Below are positions 16,714-24,076 of a DNA stretch of 64,000 nucleotides, one piece after another. The DNA lies in contig CAVZBR010000004.1 in assembly GCA_963773585.1 (NCBI GenBank), positions 1,207,152 through 1,271,151 of the forward strand, in the 5' to 3' direction. The DNA comes from CAVXJN01 sp963773585 (GTDB lineage Bacteria > Pseudomonadota > Gammaproteobacteria > JASBUN01). Both the position numbers and the translations under genes were made by a program. The number at the start of each line of letters is the position of its first letter. Position 1 is the first letter of the stretch. The notes beneath the pieces are model-generated. The model did not search any database, was not told the origin of the DNA, and saw nothing but the letters and a program-made list of their open reading frames with translations.

Positions 16714-17262
16714 CTAACGTCGCTGCCGCCAGAAAATTTCCCTGCCGCCGTCACTGCGCGCCACCACGCGCGCCACTACAAACAGCAAATCGGACAGGCG
16801 GTTGAGATAGACCCGCAACTGCGGATTCAAAGTCTCGGCGCGCGCCAGCGTAACCAGGCGCCGTTCAGCGCGCCGACAGACGGTGCGCGCCAGATGGCAC
16901 ATCGCCGCAGGGCGGCTGCCGCCGGGCAAAATGAACTCCTTCAGCGGCGGCAGCGCGGCGTTGAGTTCTTCCAGCTGCTGCTCCAAGCGCGCTACGTGCG
17001 CCGCCACGATCATGGCATGACCGGGAACGCTGAGTTCACCACCCAGGTCGAACAAATCGTGCTGCAGCTCGCGCAAGCACGAGGCGATGGCTTCCGGTAG
17101 CAGCGGTTCCGCCAACGCCATGCCGAGCACGCTGTTCAGCTCGTCGACATCGCCAATGGCTTCCATACGCGGACAATCCTTGTCGACGCGGCTGCCGTCG
17201 GCGAGACCAGTGGTGCCGTCGTCGCCGGTACGGGTATAGATTTTGCTCAGTCGGTTTCCCAT
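16714..17262 (-). CDS. Cob(I)yrinic acid a,c-diamide adenosyltransferase, PduO type
   Basis: 182 residues from ATG 17262. Transfers the 5'-deoxyadenosyl group of ATP to Co(I)-corrin to make adenosylcobalamin. PduO-type markers are the ATP-binding N-terminus IYTRTGDDGTTGLADGSRV, then EAIGDVDELNSVLG, and the C-terminal CRRAERRLVTLARAETLNPQLRVYLNRLSDLLF signature (shown here only in part as RRAERR and YLNRLSDLLF). It starts 4 bases after the tonB stop, so it is translationally close to tonB and falls under the cobalamin riboswitch at 18240-18412. Confidence 0.93.
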   Translation of the reverse strand: MGNRLSKIYTRTGDDGTTGLADGSRVDKDCPRMEAIGDVDELNSVLGMALAEPLLPEAIASCLRELQHDLFDLGGELSVPGHAMIVAAHVARLEQQLEELNAALPPLKEFILPGGSRPAAMCHLARTVCRRAERRLVTLARAETLNPQLRVYLNRLSDLLFVVARVVARSDGGREIFWRQRR

Positions 17263-17266
17263 GGTT

Positions 17267-18157
17267 TCATCCGTCCACCAACCGGTATTGTACCGGCAGT
17301 ACCATGTCGATGGCATGGCCGCCGAGCCATGACGCCGCTCCCGGGAGCTGGGAGATGCGGCTGACGCTGGTCAGCGCGGCGTGGTCGAGGACTGCAAACC
17401 CTGAAGTACGCAAAATACGCACGGCGCTCAGTCGGCCGTTCGCTTCGACGCGCAGCCCGACTTCCACTTTGCCTTCCCAACCCCGGTGCCGAGCGATGCT
17501 CGGGTAATAGAAATGGCTGCGCAACGATTCCTGTAAGCGTACCCGTAGCCGAGCCGCAACCGAGGTCGGTGACGGCTTCGCATTCGGCTCGGCGGCCTGC
17601 GACTCGGCTGCGGCCGCCGTCGAGGACCCGCGCTTCGACGGCGTAGCGGCCGCCGCTGTCGGCGCCGATTCCGGTGCGGATTTGGGTGCAGGTTCCCGCG
17701 CCGATTCCCGCGTCGATTCCGGTGCCGATTCCGGTGCCGATTCCGGTGCCGATCTCGATGCAGGTTCGGAGTGCGGCTCGGGCCGTGGTTCGGAACGTGC
17801 TTTCGCTGCCAGCGGCGGATGGCTGATCTGCGCAGGTGGCTGTGGGGTGGTTACCGGTGTTTTCGCCGATGGCGACGCCGCTGCTACCTGGGCTCGCGGC
17901 GATGGCGGCGCTAGCGGTTTCGGTGCCGTGGCGGCAGCAGTGGTCGCCATGCGGATCTGCAGCATGCCGGGTTCGCCACCGTCGCGCGGCCGTGGCGGTT
18001 GAGGCTCGGTCGGCAGTAACAGCAGGGCGCCATGCAGCAGCACCGACACGACCAGGAAACCGCCCAACAGTGCACCGCGCCGGCGGCCTATTGCCGGGCG
18101 CTCGGATACGTGTGCAGCGCCTATGTTTGCGCCGCTGATGATGCTGATGGAGTGCAA
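17267..18157 (-). CDS. TonB-family energy transducer
   Basis: About 296 residues from a suggested TTG start at 18157. The open frame reaches 18292, but that stretch is the cobalamin riboswitch itself. A membrane anchor (GALLGGFLVVSVLLHGALLLL) is followed by a long Pro/Ala/Glu-rich periplasmic spacer with SAPE repeats and a C-terminal TonB domain (LRSHFYYPSIARHRGWEGKVEVGLRV-type start, then SAVRILRTSGFAVLDHAAL). TonB passes proton-motive energy to outer-membrane receptors. Riboswitch control and the adenosyltransferase downstream indicate a TonB dedicated to cobalamin uptake. No exbB or exbD is adjacent. Confidence 0.85.
   Translation of the reverse strand: MHSISIISGANIGAAHVSERPAIGRRRGALLGGFLVVSVLLHGALLLLPTEPQPPRPRDGGEPGMLQIRMATTAAATAPKPLAPPSPRAQVAAASPSAKTPVTTPQPPAQISHPPLAAKARSEPRPEPHSEPASRSAPESAPESAPESTRESAREPAPKSAPESAPTAAAATPSKRGSSTAAAAESQAAEPNAKPSPTSVAARLRVRLQESLRSHFYYPSIARHRGWEGKVEVGLRVEANGRLSAVRILRTSGFAVLDHAALTSVSRISQLPGAASWLGGHAIDMVLPVQYRLVDG
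17715..17753 (-). repeat. 12-base tandem repeat inside tonB
   Basis: GATTCCGGTGCC is repeated three times in a row, with further degenerate copies around it. It encodes the repeated SAPE residues of the periplasmic spacer. Copy number could vary by slippage, which would change spacer length without breaking the frame. Confidence 0.8.
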
Positions 18158-18239
18158 CCCGGCCTCGTGTACTGCTTGGATCGTACGGCCTGGTTTGCGA
18201 TCGGATAGGCGATCCACCCGCGCCGCCCGCCGCGACGCA

Positions 18240-18412
18240 AACCAGGGTTTACCCCAGGGCGGTCTCCGGGCTCGCGAGCTGTGATTCCGCAACCGGCACC
18301 TTCCCGCGCTTGTGCGCAGTGGTGTATTGCCGGTTTTGACTCGCCTACCGTTGCGGGGGCAGCGTCGGAATGGCTACTGTGGAGCGCACCGACTTCCCGT
18401 TACCTGAGGTCG
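18240..18412 (-). promoter_or_regulatory. Cobalamin riboswitch
   Basis: Reading the minus strand from about 18412, the conserved blocks of the cobalamin riboswitch occur in order: GGTAACGGGAAGTCGGTG, then GCTGCCCCCGCAACGGTAGG, then CCACTG, GCGGGAAGG, and the B12 box AGCCCGGAGACCGCCC at 18256-18275. The element lies between a promoter at 18417-18445 and tonB. Adenosylcobalamin binding is expected to repress tonB and the adenosyltransferase. The B12 box is about 100 bases from the proposed tonB start, so whether control is by termination or by translation is not evident. Confidence 0.92.
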
Positions 18413-18416
18413 CCAC

Positions 18417-18445
18417 ACCGTAGGGCCCGGCTGCGACACTGTCAA
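18417..18445 (-). promoter_or_regulatory. Sigma-70 promoter for the riboswitch-tonB transcript
   Basis: On the minus strand, TTGACA (18445-18440) is separated by 17 bases from TACGGT (18422-18417). It would start transcription just ahead of the riboswitch. The -35 is perfect and the -10 weak. Confidence 0.55.
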
Positions 18446-18503
18446 GCGCTGCATCGGCTCCGGGGGCCTGTCGAGCAATGCCAGGGACCGTTAGACTAGT
18501 GCT

Positions 18504-19484
18504 ATGAAGGCATCGACGATCACCGATCAGGGGTTTGGTATCCATACCATCGATACCGGATTTCAGCGGCCTGGGATGGTGGCGGCTCACCTCATGGTCC
18601 ACGGCGGCAAAGCCGCGCTGGTGGATGTCGGCGTTGCGCCGGGCGCCGAAACGCTGTTGGCGGCACTCGATCAATTAGGTATCGAGCGACCGGCGGTCGA
18701 GTTGTTGTTGGTGACCCACGTGCATCTGGACCATGCCGGTGCCGCCGGCGTCCTGATGCAGCGATTGCCGAACGCGAAGTTGGTGGTGCATCCTCGCGGC
18801 GCGCCCCACATGCTCGATCCGAGCAAGCTGATCGCCGGCGCCACGGCGGTGTACGGCGAGCAGCAGATGCGAGTGGCGTTCGGTGACATCCTGCCGGTTG
18901 AGCCGGAGCGCGTGATTGAAGCCGAAGACGGCTTCGCCATCGCCCTCGGCGGCCGGCGATTGCTGTTTCTCGATACGCCGGGTCACGCCAAGCACCACTA
19001 TTGTGTGTACGACTCCCACAGCCGCGGTATTTTCAGCGGCGATACCTTCGGATTGTCGTACCGTGAGTTTGATAATGGCGCCGGACCCTGGATCTTTCCC
19101 ACGACCACACCGGTGCAGTTCGAACCGGACGCGCTGCATGATTCCATCGAACGGCTCATGGATCTGGGGCCCGAACGCATGTTCCTCACCCACTTTGGTT
19201 GCGTCGAGCGGCCCCGGCCGTTGGCCGACAAGCTGCATCGCCACATCGATGCCCTGGCTGCGCTGGCCCTCTCCCTCGCTGAGGATCCCCCGGGAAGTGA
19301 GCGCTTGGCACACCTGCGTCAAGGCGTTCAGACGCAGGTGCTCTCCTCACTCAAGGTTCACGGTTGTGATTTGCCGCAGGCGCGGATTTTGGAATTGATG
19401 GGGACTGATATCGAACTCAACGCCCAAGGACTGGAGACCTGGCTGCAGTACCGCGCGCGTCGCAGGATCTCGGCCCAAGGCTAA
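18504..19484 (+). CDS. MBL-fold metallo-hydrolase
   Basis: 326-residue metallo-beta-lactamase-fold protein. Metal motif THVHLDHAG is near residue 72, with further ligands in DTPGHAKHHY, SGDTFG and the late THFGCVERP. The second half (about 215-320) is a helical extension. There is no signal peptide, so it is cytosolic. Start ATG 18504, divergent from the riboswitch operon. Activity could be hydrolysis of thioesters, lactones or phosphodiesters; sequence alone does not say. Confidence 0.8.
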   Translation: MKASTITDQGFGIHTIDTGFQRPGMVAAHLMVHGGKAALVDVGVAPGAETLLAALDQLGIERPAVELLLVTHVHLDHAGAAGVLMQRLPNAKLVVHPRGAPHMLDPSKLIAGATAVYGEQQMRVAFGDILPVEPERVIEAEDGFAIALGGRRLLFLDTPGHAKHHYCVYDSHSRGIFSGDTFGLSYREFDNGAGPWIFPTTTPVQFEPDALHDSIERLMDLGPERMFLTHFGCVERPRPLADKLHRHIDALAALALSLAEDPPGSERLAHLRQGVQTQVLSSLKVHGCDLPQARILELMGTDIELNAQGLETWLQYRARRRISAQG

Positions 19485-19508
19485 TGCCCGTGACTGCGGG
19501 CCGCGGCC

Positions 19509-20633
19509 TCAGAATGCTTCCTGTTCCATCTCGAGATACACGAAATGGGCGTTGGCTCGATGGTTCTGGTCGTATAAGCGTACCGATTCCCAGTCTGGGA
19601 ACCGCGCTTTGGCTACCGCTTCGTTCAGACCCAATCCGTCTTCTATGGCCTGGTACATCTGTTGGCGTAATTTGCTGACGTAGGAGCCGGTGCGTTTCAC
19701 CATTGGGAAGGGCGGGGTTTGCGCGCTGCCGTGCCCGGGCACCATCAGTCGTGCCTGGGGAAACGAACGCAGCAGCCAGTCTTCCGCTTCCAGGATTTGG
19801 CGGCTGCGGCCGTCGGCCATATAGGTGACGCGATTATTGAAGGCGAGATCGGAAATCCAGAGTATGCCGGCAGCCGTTTGATGGACGATCAGGTCGCCGT
19901 GGGAGTGGTGCTGACCGACGTTGTAGATGTCGAAACGGCGCCCGCCGACGCTGAGGCTGTAGCGCGTGAAACGCTCACCGCCGATCATCCGGTCCGGCCG
20001 CACGGTTTCGAAACCCTCCATATCGTCGCCCAACAACTGGCGACGATAGGTCACCGACTTTTCGAAGGTCTGAGAGTCCAGATAATCCAGCGTGCCCTGG
20101 TGACTCAGAATCACTACATTGCCGAGCGCCCGAAACGCCGGTGCGCCGAAGGCGTGGTCCGGGTGGTTGTGAGTCAGGATCAAGTGCGTGATGGGCGTCT
20201 GCGTGACGGAACGGATGGTGGCGATCAGGCGCCGCCCCAGCTTCGGAGTACCGAGCGAGTCGATGACCACGACGCCGGCAGGTGTGACCACAAAGCCCGC
20301 GTTGCCAGTGAAACCGCGATTGTGCTCATCCACCACGGCCGCATTGGCGTAAATCATGTAGGTGTCGGGCGCGAGTTTGTAGTACGGAAGCGGATCGTTG
20401 TCCGCCGCGTCGGCGGCTATGACCACATTGGGCAATTGTTCGGTGTCGATCGCCGTTTCCGGCCTGGTGTTGTAGCCGGGCGCGGTACCCTGCTCTGGCG
20501 AGGGTCGCTGCGCATCTGCGATGGCAGCGTTTTTTTCAGTGGCACTGCGGTGTTCGCGCTCATGGATTCCAGACAACCGCACCAGCACACCCACCGCGAG
20601 GGTCACCAGCAACAAAACGATCACTGTGCGCAT
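19509..20633 (-). CDS. Membrane-anchored or exported MBL-fold hydrolase (SoxH-like)
   Basis: 374 residues from ATG 20633, chosen for AAAGGA 8 bases upstream (ATG 20642 is also possible). It has an N-terminal hydrophobic segment (about 2-20), then an MBL domain with THNHPDHAFGAPAF, QHHSHGDLIV, ISDLAFNNRV and VPGHGSAQ as metal-binding loops. The HNHPDH and late PGHG arrangement resembles the SoxH/quinoprotein-relay zinc metallohydrolases of the periplasm. The substrate is unknown. It ends 25 bases from the convergent MBL gene at 18504-19484; the two are not close in sequence. Confidence 0.75.
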   Translation of the reverse strand: MRTVIVLLLVTLAVGVLVRLSGIHEREHRSATEKNAAIADAQRPSPEQGTAPGYNTRPETAIDTEQLPNVVIAADAADNDPLPYYKLAPDTYMIYANAAVVDEHNRGFTGNAGFVVTPAGVVVIDSLGTPKLGRRLIATIRSVTQTPITHLILTHNHPDHAFGAPAFRALGNVVILSHQGTLDYLDSQTFEKSVTYRRQLLGDDMEGFETVRPDRMIGGERFTRYSLSVGGRRFDIYNVGQHHSHGDLIVHQTAAGILWISDLAFNNRVTYMADGRSRQILEAEDWLLRSFPQARLMVPGHGSAQTPPFPMVKRTGSYVSKLRQQMYQAIEDGLGLNEAVAKARFPDWESVRLYDQNHRANAHFVYLEMEQEAF

Positions 20634-20721
20634 TGCCGACATCCTTTGGTCGAGATTTTCCGTGTGACTTCGCAAGCTGCAGCGCGAGTCGCGTGATCAC
20701 GCACCGCGCTGCTCGAGCATG

Positions 20722-21501
20722 TCATGCAGGTATGTACAATTTCCGTGAATCAGTGCCGGTCTCGATCATCTCGTGACGATACAAACGCCGCAAGCTGGCG
20801 CGATTCACCACCTGGTCGACGGCACCGAGTTCCCATTCGCCGTCGCCGTACAAAAGCAAAGCGTGACTGCAAAAACGCAGCGCGAGGTTGACGTCGTGCA
20901 GACTCAACAATGCTGCCCGTGGCCCCTTGCGTACTTGCTCGCGTATCAGGGTCAGTAGTTTGATCTGATAATGCAGGTCGAGATGATTGGTGGGTTCGTC
21001 CAGGAGCATCAGGGACGGCGCCTGACACAACAAGGTGGCGAGAGCGAGGCGGCGACGTTCGCCGCCGGACAAGGTCCCCACGTCGCGCCGGGCCAGCGAC
21101 TTCAGCCCCACCATCGCCAATGCCGCTTCGGCGTGGGCGAGATCTTCGGGGCCTTCCAGTTGCCATGGCCGCAAGTAGGGGTGGCGGCCGATCAGTACGG
21201 TCTCCGCTACTGTCGACGGGAAAGGGTCGTCGGTGTCCTGGGGTAGTAAACCAACCAAACGGGCGCGTTGGCGCCGCTCCAGCGTCGCCAACGGCCGGCC
21301 GCCGATGCGGATACTGCCGGAGCGAGGCGGGCGAAGTCCGGCCAAAGTATGCAGCAAGGTGGTTTTGCCGGCGCCGTTGCGTCCCAGCAGCCCCCAACAT
21401 TGACCGGTCGCAAGGGTGATTGCGAGGCCCGAGCAGATTTCCACCGAGCCGATACCCAGGTCGAGGTTTTTCGCTTCCAACAGCGGCTCGGCGGCGGCCA
21501 T
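20722..21501 (-). CDS. ABC transporter ATP-binding protein, BtuD/FecE type
   Basis: 259 residues from ATG 21501. Walker A GRNGAGKTTLL, Q-loop LLPQDTDDPF, signature LSGGERRRLALATLL, Walker B LMLLDEPTNHLD and H-loop LSLHDV are all present. The start lies one base after the stop of the permease gene, so translation is coupled. Family members energise uptake of cobalamin or siderophores. The cobalamin riboswitch operon nearby favours vitamin B12, but no binding-protein gene is adjacent to confirm it. Confidence 0.85.
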   Translation of the reverse strand: MAAAEPLLEAKNLDLGIGSVEICSGLAITLATGQCWGLLGRNGAGKTTLLHTLAGLRPPRSGSIRIGGRPLATLERRQRARLVGLLPQDTDDPFPSTVAETVLIGRHPYLRPWQLEGPEDLAHAEAALAMVGLKSLARRDVGTLSGGERRRLALATLLCQAPSLMLLDEPTNHLDLHYQIKLLTLIREQVRKGPRAALLSLHDVNLALRFCSHALLLYGDGEWELGAVDQVVNRASLRRLYRHEMIETGTDSRKLYIPA

Positions 21502-21502
21502 C

Positions 21503-22540
21503 TCAGCGGCCTCGGCGCAGCAGGTACAGGAACAGCGGCACACCGAGCAAGGCGGTCAGCACGCCGACCGGCAGTTGCTCGGGCGCAATCAGGTTGCGCG
21601 CCAGGGTGTCGGCCAGCAACAGCAGCGCGGCACCTGTGAGCGCGGCGGCCGGTAGCAGCCGCCGATGGCCGGCACCCAGTACAAGCCTCACCATGTGGGG
21701 CACCACCAGGCCGACGAAGCCGACGCTGCCGGCAATGGTCACGCTAACAGCAGTCAGCAACGAGGCCAGTACGTATACGGTCACCCGTAGACGACTCACA
21801 TGAACGCCCAACGATTCGGCCTGCAATTCGCCGCGCGCGAGCAGGTCCAGAGGTCTTGCCAGCCCCCAGCCGATCAGCAGCGTGACGCCGAGCACCAGCC
21901 ACGCGAGTCCTGGCGCGGCTGCGTTGCTGAGATCTCCCATGAGCCAAAACAACATACCCGGCAGACGGGCGCTGGGGGCAAGCGCCAGGAGCATGCTGAT
22001 CAACGCTCCCCAGCCCGCCGCGACTACGACTCCGGTAAGCAGTAAGCGGCTGGGGGTCCAACCGCCCTGGCCACGGGCCAGACCGAATACCAGCAATACG
22101 GCGAACAGTGCGCCGGCGAAGGCAGCGAAATTGAGTATCGCCGCCCCGACCCCCGCCAGCATCCCCAGCAGCACGGCAACGGCGGCGCCCCCGGACACGC
22201 CGAGCACATAGGGATCCGCGAGTGGATTGCGCAACAGTACCTGCATCAAAGTGCCCGCGGTGGCCAGCATGGCGCCGGTACAGATCGCTGCCAGGGCGCG
22301 GGGCAAGCGCAGATCGAAGACCACGCCGCGCTGCAATGGATCGCCGCCGCCGCCGAGTACTGCGGCCAAGTCGTGCAGCGACGTCGGCACGCTGCCGGCG
22401 CTGAGCGCCAGCGCCAGGCATGCCAGCAGAAAGCCGGTTAGTGTCAGCCAGGGAACGAATGAGCGTACCCCTTGGCGGATGCGCCTGCCTGTGTGCGGAC
22501 ATTTGGGCGCGCTGCGCTCAAGGTTCACGGTTGAGTTCAC
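21503..22540 (-). CDS. FecCD/BtuC-family ABC transporter permease
   Basis: 345-residue permease with about ten hydrophobic segments, typical of BtuC/FecCD. Recognisable blocks are FDLRLPRALAAICTGAMLATAGTLMQ split around the start of the core, NPLADPYVLGVSGGA, and the coupling region GSVGFVGLVVPHMVRLVLG with the ensuing HRRLLP. It overlaps the 3' end of the HAD gene by 23 bases and is followed by the ATPase after one base, forming one transcription unit. Probably cobalamin uptake by context; a Fe-siderophore role is possible. Confidence 0.87.
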   Translation of the reverse strand: MNSTVNLERSAPKCPHTGRRIRQGVRSFVPWLTLTGFLLACLALALSAGSVPTSLHDLAAVLGGGGDPLQRGVVFDLRLPRALAAICTGAMLATAGTLMQVLLRNPLADPYVLGVSGGAAVAVLLGMLAGVGAAILNFAAFAGALFAVLLVFGLARGQGGWTPSRLLLTGVVVAAGWGALISMLLALAPSARLPGMLFWLMGDLSNAAAPGLAWLVLGVTLLIGWGLARPLDLLARGELQAESLGVHVSRLRVTVYVLASLLTAVSVTIAGSVGFVGLVVPHMVRLVLGAGHRRLLPAAALTGAALLLLADTLARNLIAPEQLPVGVLTALLGVPLFLYLLRRGR

Positions 22541-23210
22541 CGGAAGCTTGGTCCGCGCTGCGCAGCGTGATGATAGGCCAGCCGCGCCGCTGCGCCTGCT
22601 CGCGGAGGTTTGGATTGGGGTCCACGGCCACCGGATGGGTTACCTGTTCGAGCAACGGCAGATCGTTGTGGGAGTCGCTGTAGAACCAACTGTCGCGCAA
22701 GCTCAAATCGTGTTCGCGCAGCCATTGCTGCAAGCGGCTGACTTTGCCGTACTGATAACACGGCTCACCCTCCACCTCGCCGGTAAAGCGGCCATTGTGG
22801 CGCGCCGGTTCGGTGGCGAGCAGGTGTTCGACGCCGAGCCGGGCCGCGATCGGCGCGGTGATGAAGCTGTTGGTCGCCGTGACAATGAGCAGGGTGTCGC
22901 CCTGGTTTCGGTGCCGGGCGAGCAGTGCCCGCGCGGCCGGCAGCAAGATAGGATCGATTTTCTGGCGCATGAAATCCTGGCGCCACGCGTGCAGATGTGC
23001 GGGATCGTGCTGCGACAGCGGCCGCAGCTGAAAACGCAGAAACTCGTGGATATCCATTGTGCCGGCTTCGTACTGACGGTAAAAGCGCTCGTTTTCAGCC
23101 GCGTAATGGGCGCCGTCGACGATACCGTGTTCCACCAGGTATTGGGTCCAGAGATAATCGCTGTCACCGCCGATCAAAGTATTGTCGAGGTCGAAAATGG
23201 CTAGAGGCAT
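22518..23210 (-). CDS. HAD-superfamily IB phosphatase (SerB-like)
   Basis: 230 residues from ATG 23210 (ATG 23231 would add 7). HAD motif I AIFDLDNTLIGGDSD, motif II VTATNSFITAPIAARLG, and motifs III/IV YGKVSRLQQWL and FYSDSHNDLPLLEQVTHPVAVDP place it in class IB with SerB and CicA-like phosphatases. It is cytosolic. This HAD protein beside rppH-ptsP is a frequent gammaproteobacterial arrangement. In this genome it leads into the permease gene by overlap. The substrate is unknown, possibly a small phosphomonoester. Confidence 0.85.
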   Translation of the reverse strand: MPLAIFDLDNTLIGGDSDYLWTQYLVEHGIVDGAHYAAENERFYRQYEAGTMDIHEFLRFQLRPLSQHDPAHLHAWRQDFMRQKIDPILLPAARALLARHRNQGDTLLIVTATNSFITAPIAARLGVEHLLATEPARHNGRFTGEVEGEPCYQYGKVSRLQQWLREHDLSLRDSWFYSDSHNDLPLLEQVTHPVAVDPNPNLREQAQRRGWPIITLRSADQASGELNREP

Positions 23211-23464
23211 GAGCAGGTTCGCGGCGGACATCGAGCTGCGAACTATCTCAAAAATGGGGCGCGGCCGCCAAATGCACCGGGCCAGCGCAAGCGCCGGCGG
23301 TCCGCAGGTTCCGCCCCGAGATCACCGGCGGCCCCGGCTGCTGACCAAAAGCACTGTGATAACAGCGCGTTGCCCGCGGCCACCATTAGCGACGGCTAAT
23401 TTGGCGCGTGGGCCGGATTTGTGGAAAAATGAAACCCAGATGACATGCCAACACGGGGCGGCAA

Positions 23465-24004
23465 GTGATTGACTCAGAGGGATATCGACCGAACGTCGGC
23501 ATCATCCTTTCGAATCGCGAGGGCCGGCTTTTTTGGGGCCGGCGCATCGGCCAGAATGCCTGGCAGTTTCCCCAGGGTGGTATCCGTCGCAGCGAGAGTC
23601 CGGAGCAGGCCTTGTATCGCGAACTCGGCGAGGAAGTGGGCCTGGGACCGAACGATGTCGAGATCGTCGGCGTCACCAAGGGGTGGTTGCGATACCGTTT
23701 GCCTCCGAATCTGGTTCGGCGCTACTGTACTCCGCTGTGCATCGGCCAAAAGCAGGTGTGGTTCCTGTTGCGTTTGCTAGGCAGCGAGCACAGCGTCTGC
23801 CTGGACAGTAGCGACCAGCCGGAGTTCGACGGTTGGCGTTGGGTCGACTACTGGTATCCGTTGAGCGAAGTGGTGTCTTTCAAACGCAATGTCTATCGCA
23901 AAGCCTTGCGGCAACTCGAGCCGTTGTTGTTTCCCGAGCGCGCTGCGGCCACCTGTCGCGCGCCCGGTTCATATCCGGCCATCCAACCCAACGTCCGTAA
24001 GTAA
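23465..24004 (+). CDS. rppH: RNA pyrophosphohydrolase
   Basis: 179-residue Nudix hydrolase that removes pyrophosphate from 5'-triphosphate mRNA ends and so starts RNA decay. The Nudix box GGIRRSESPEQALYRELGEEVGL is complete, following the RppH-type N-terminus GYRPNVGIIL and the WQFPQGG motif. Start GTG 23465. ptsP follows after 72 bases, the usual rppH-ptsP order. Confidence 0.95.
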   Translation: MIDSEGYRPNVGIILSNREGRLFWGRRIGQNAWQFPQGGIRRSESPEQALYRELGEEVGLGPNDVEIVGVTKGWLRYRLPPNLVRRYCTPLCIGQKQVWFLLRLLGSEHSVCLDSSDQPEFDGWRWVDYWYPLSEVVSFKRNVYRKALRQLEPLLFPERAAATCRAPGSYPAIQPNVRK

Positions 24005-24076
24005 TTCCCACGAGTCGGCAATGGGGTCTTCCCACCCGAGCGGCAAAGCGCACGTCACCGGATAAAGCGGATCTCC

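Noticed and set aside
18158..18292. N-terminal extension of tonB to ATG 18292
   Set aside because: This DNA is the 3' part of the cobalamin riboswitch including the B12 box.
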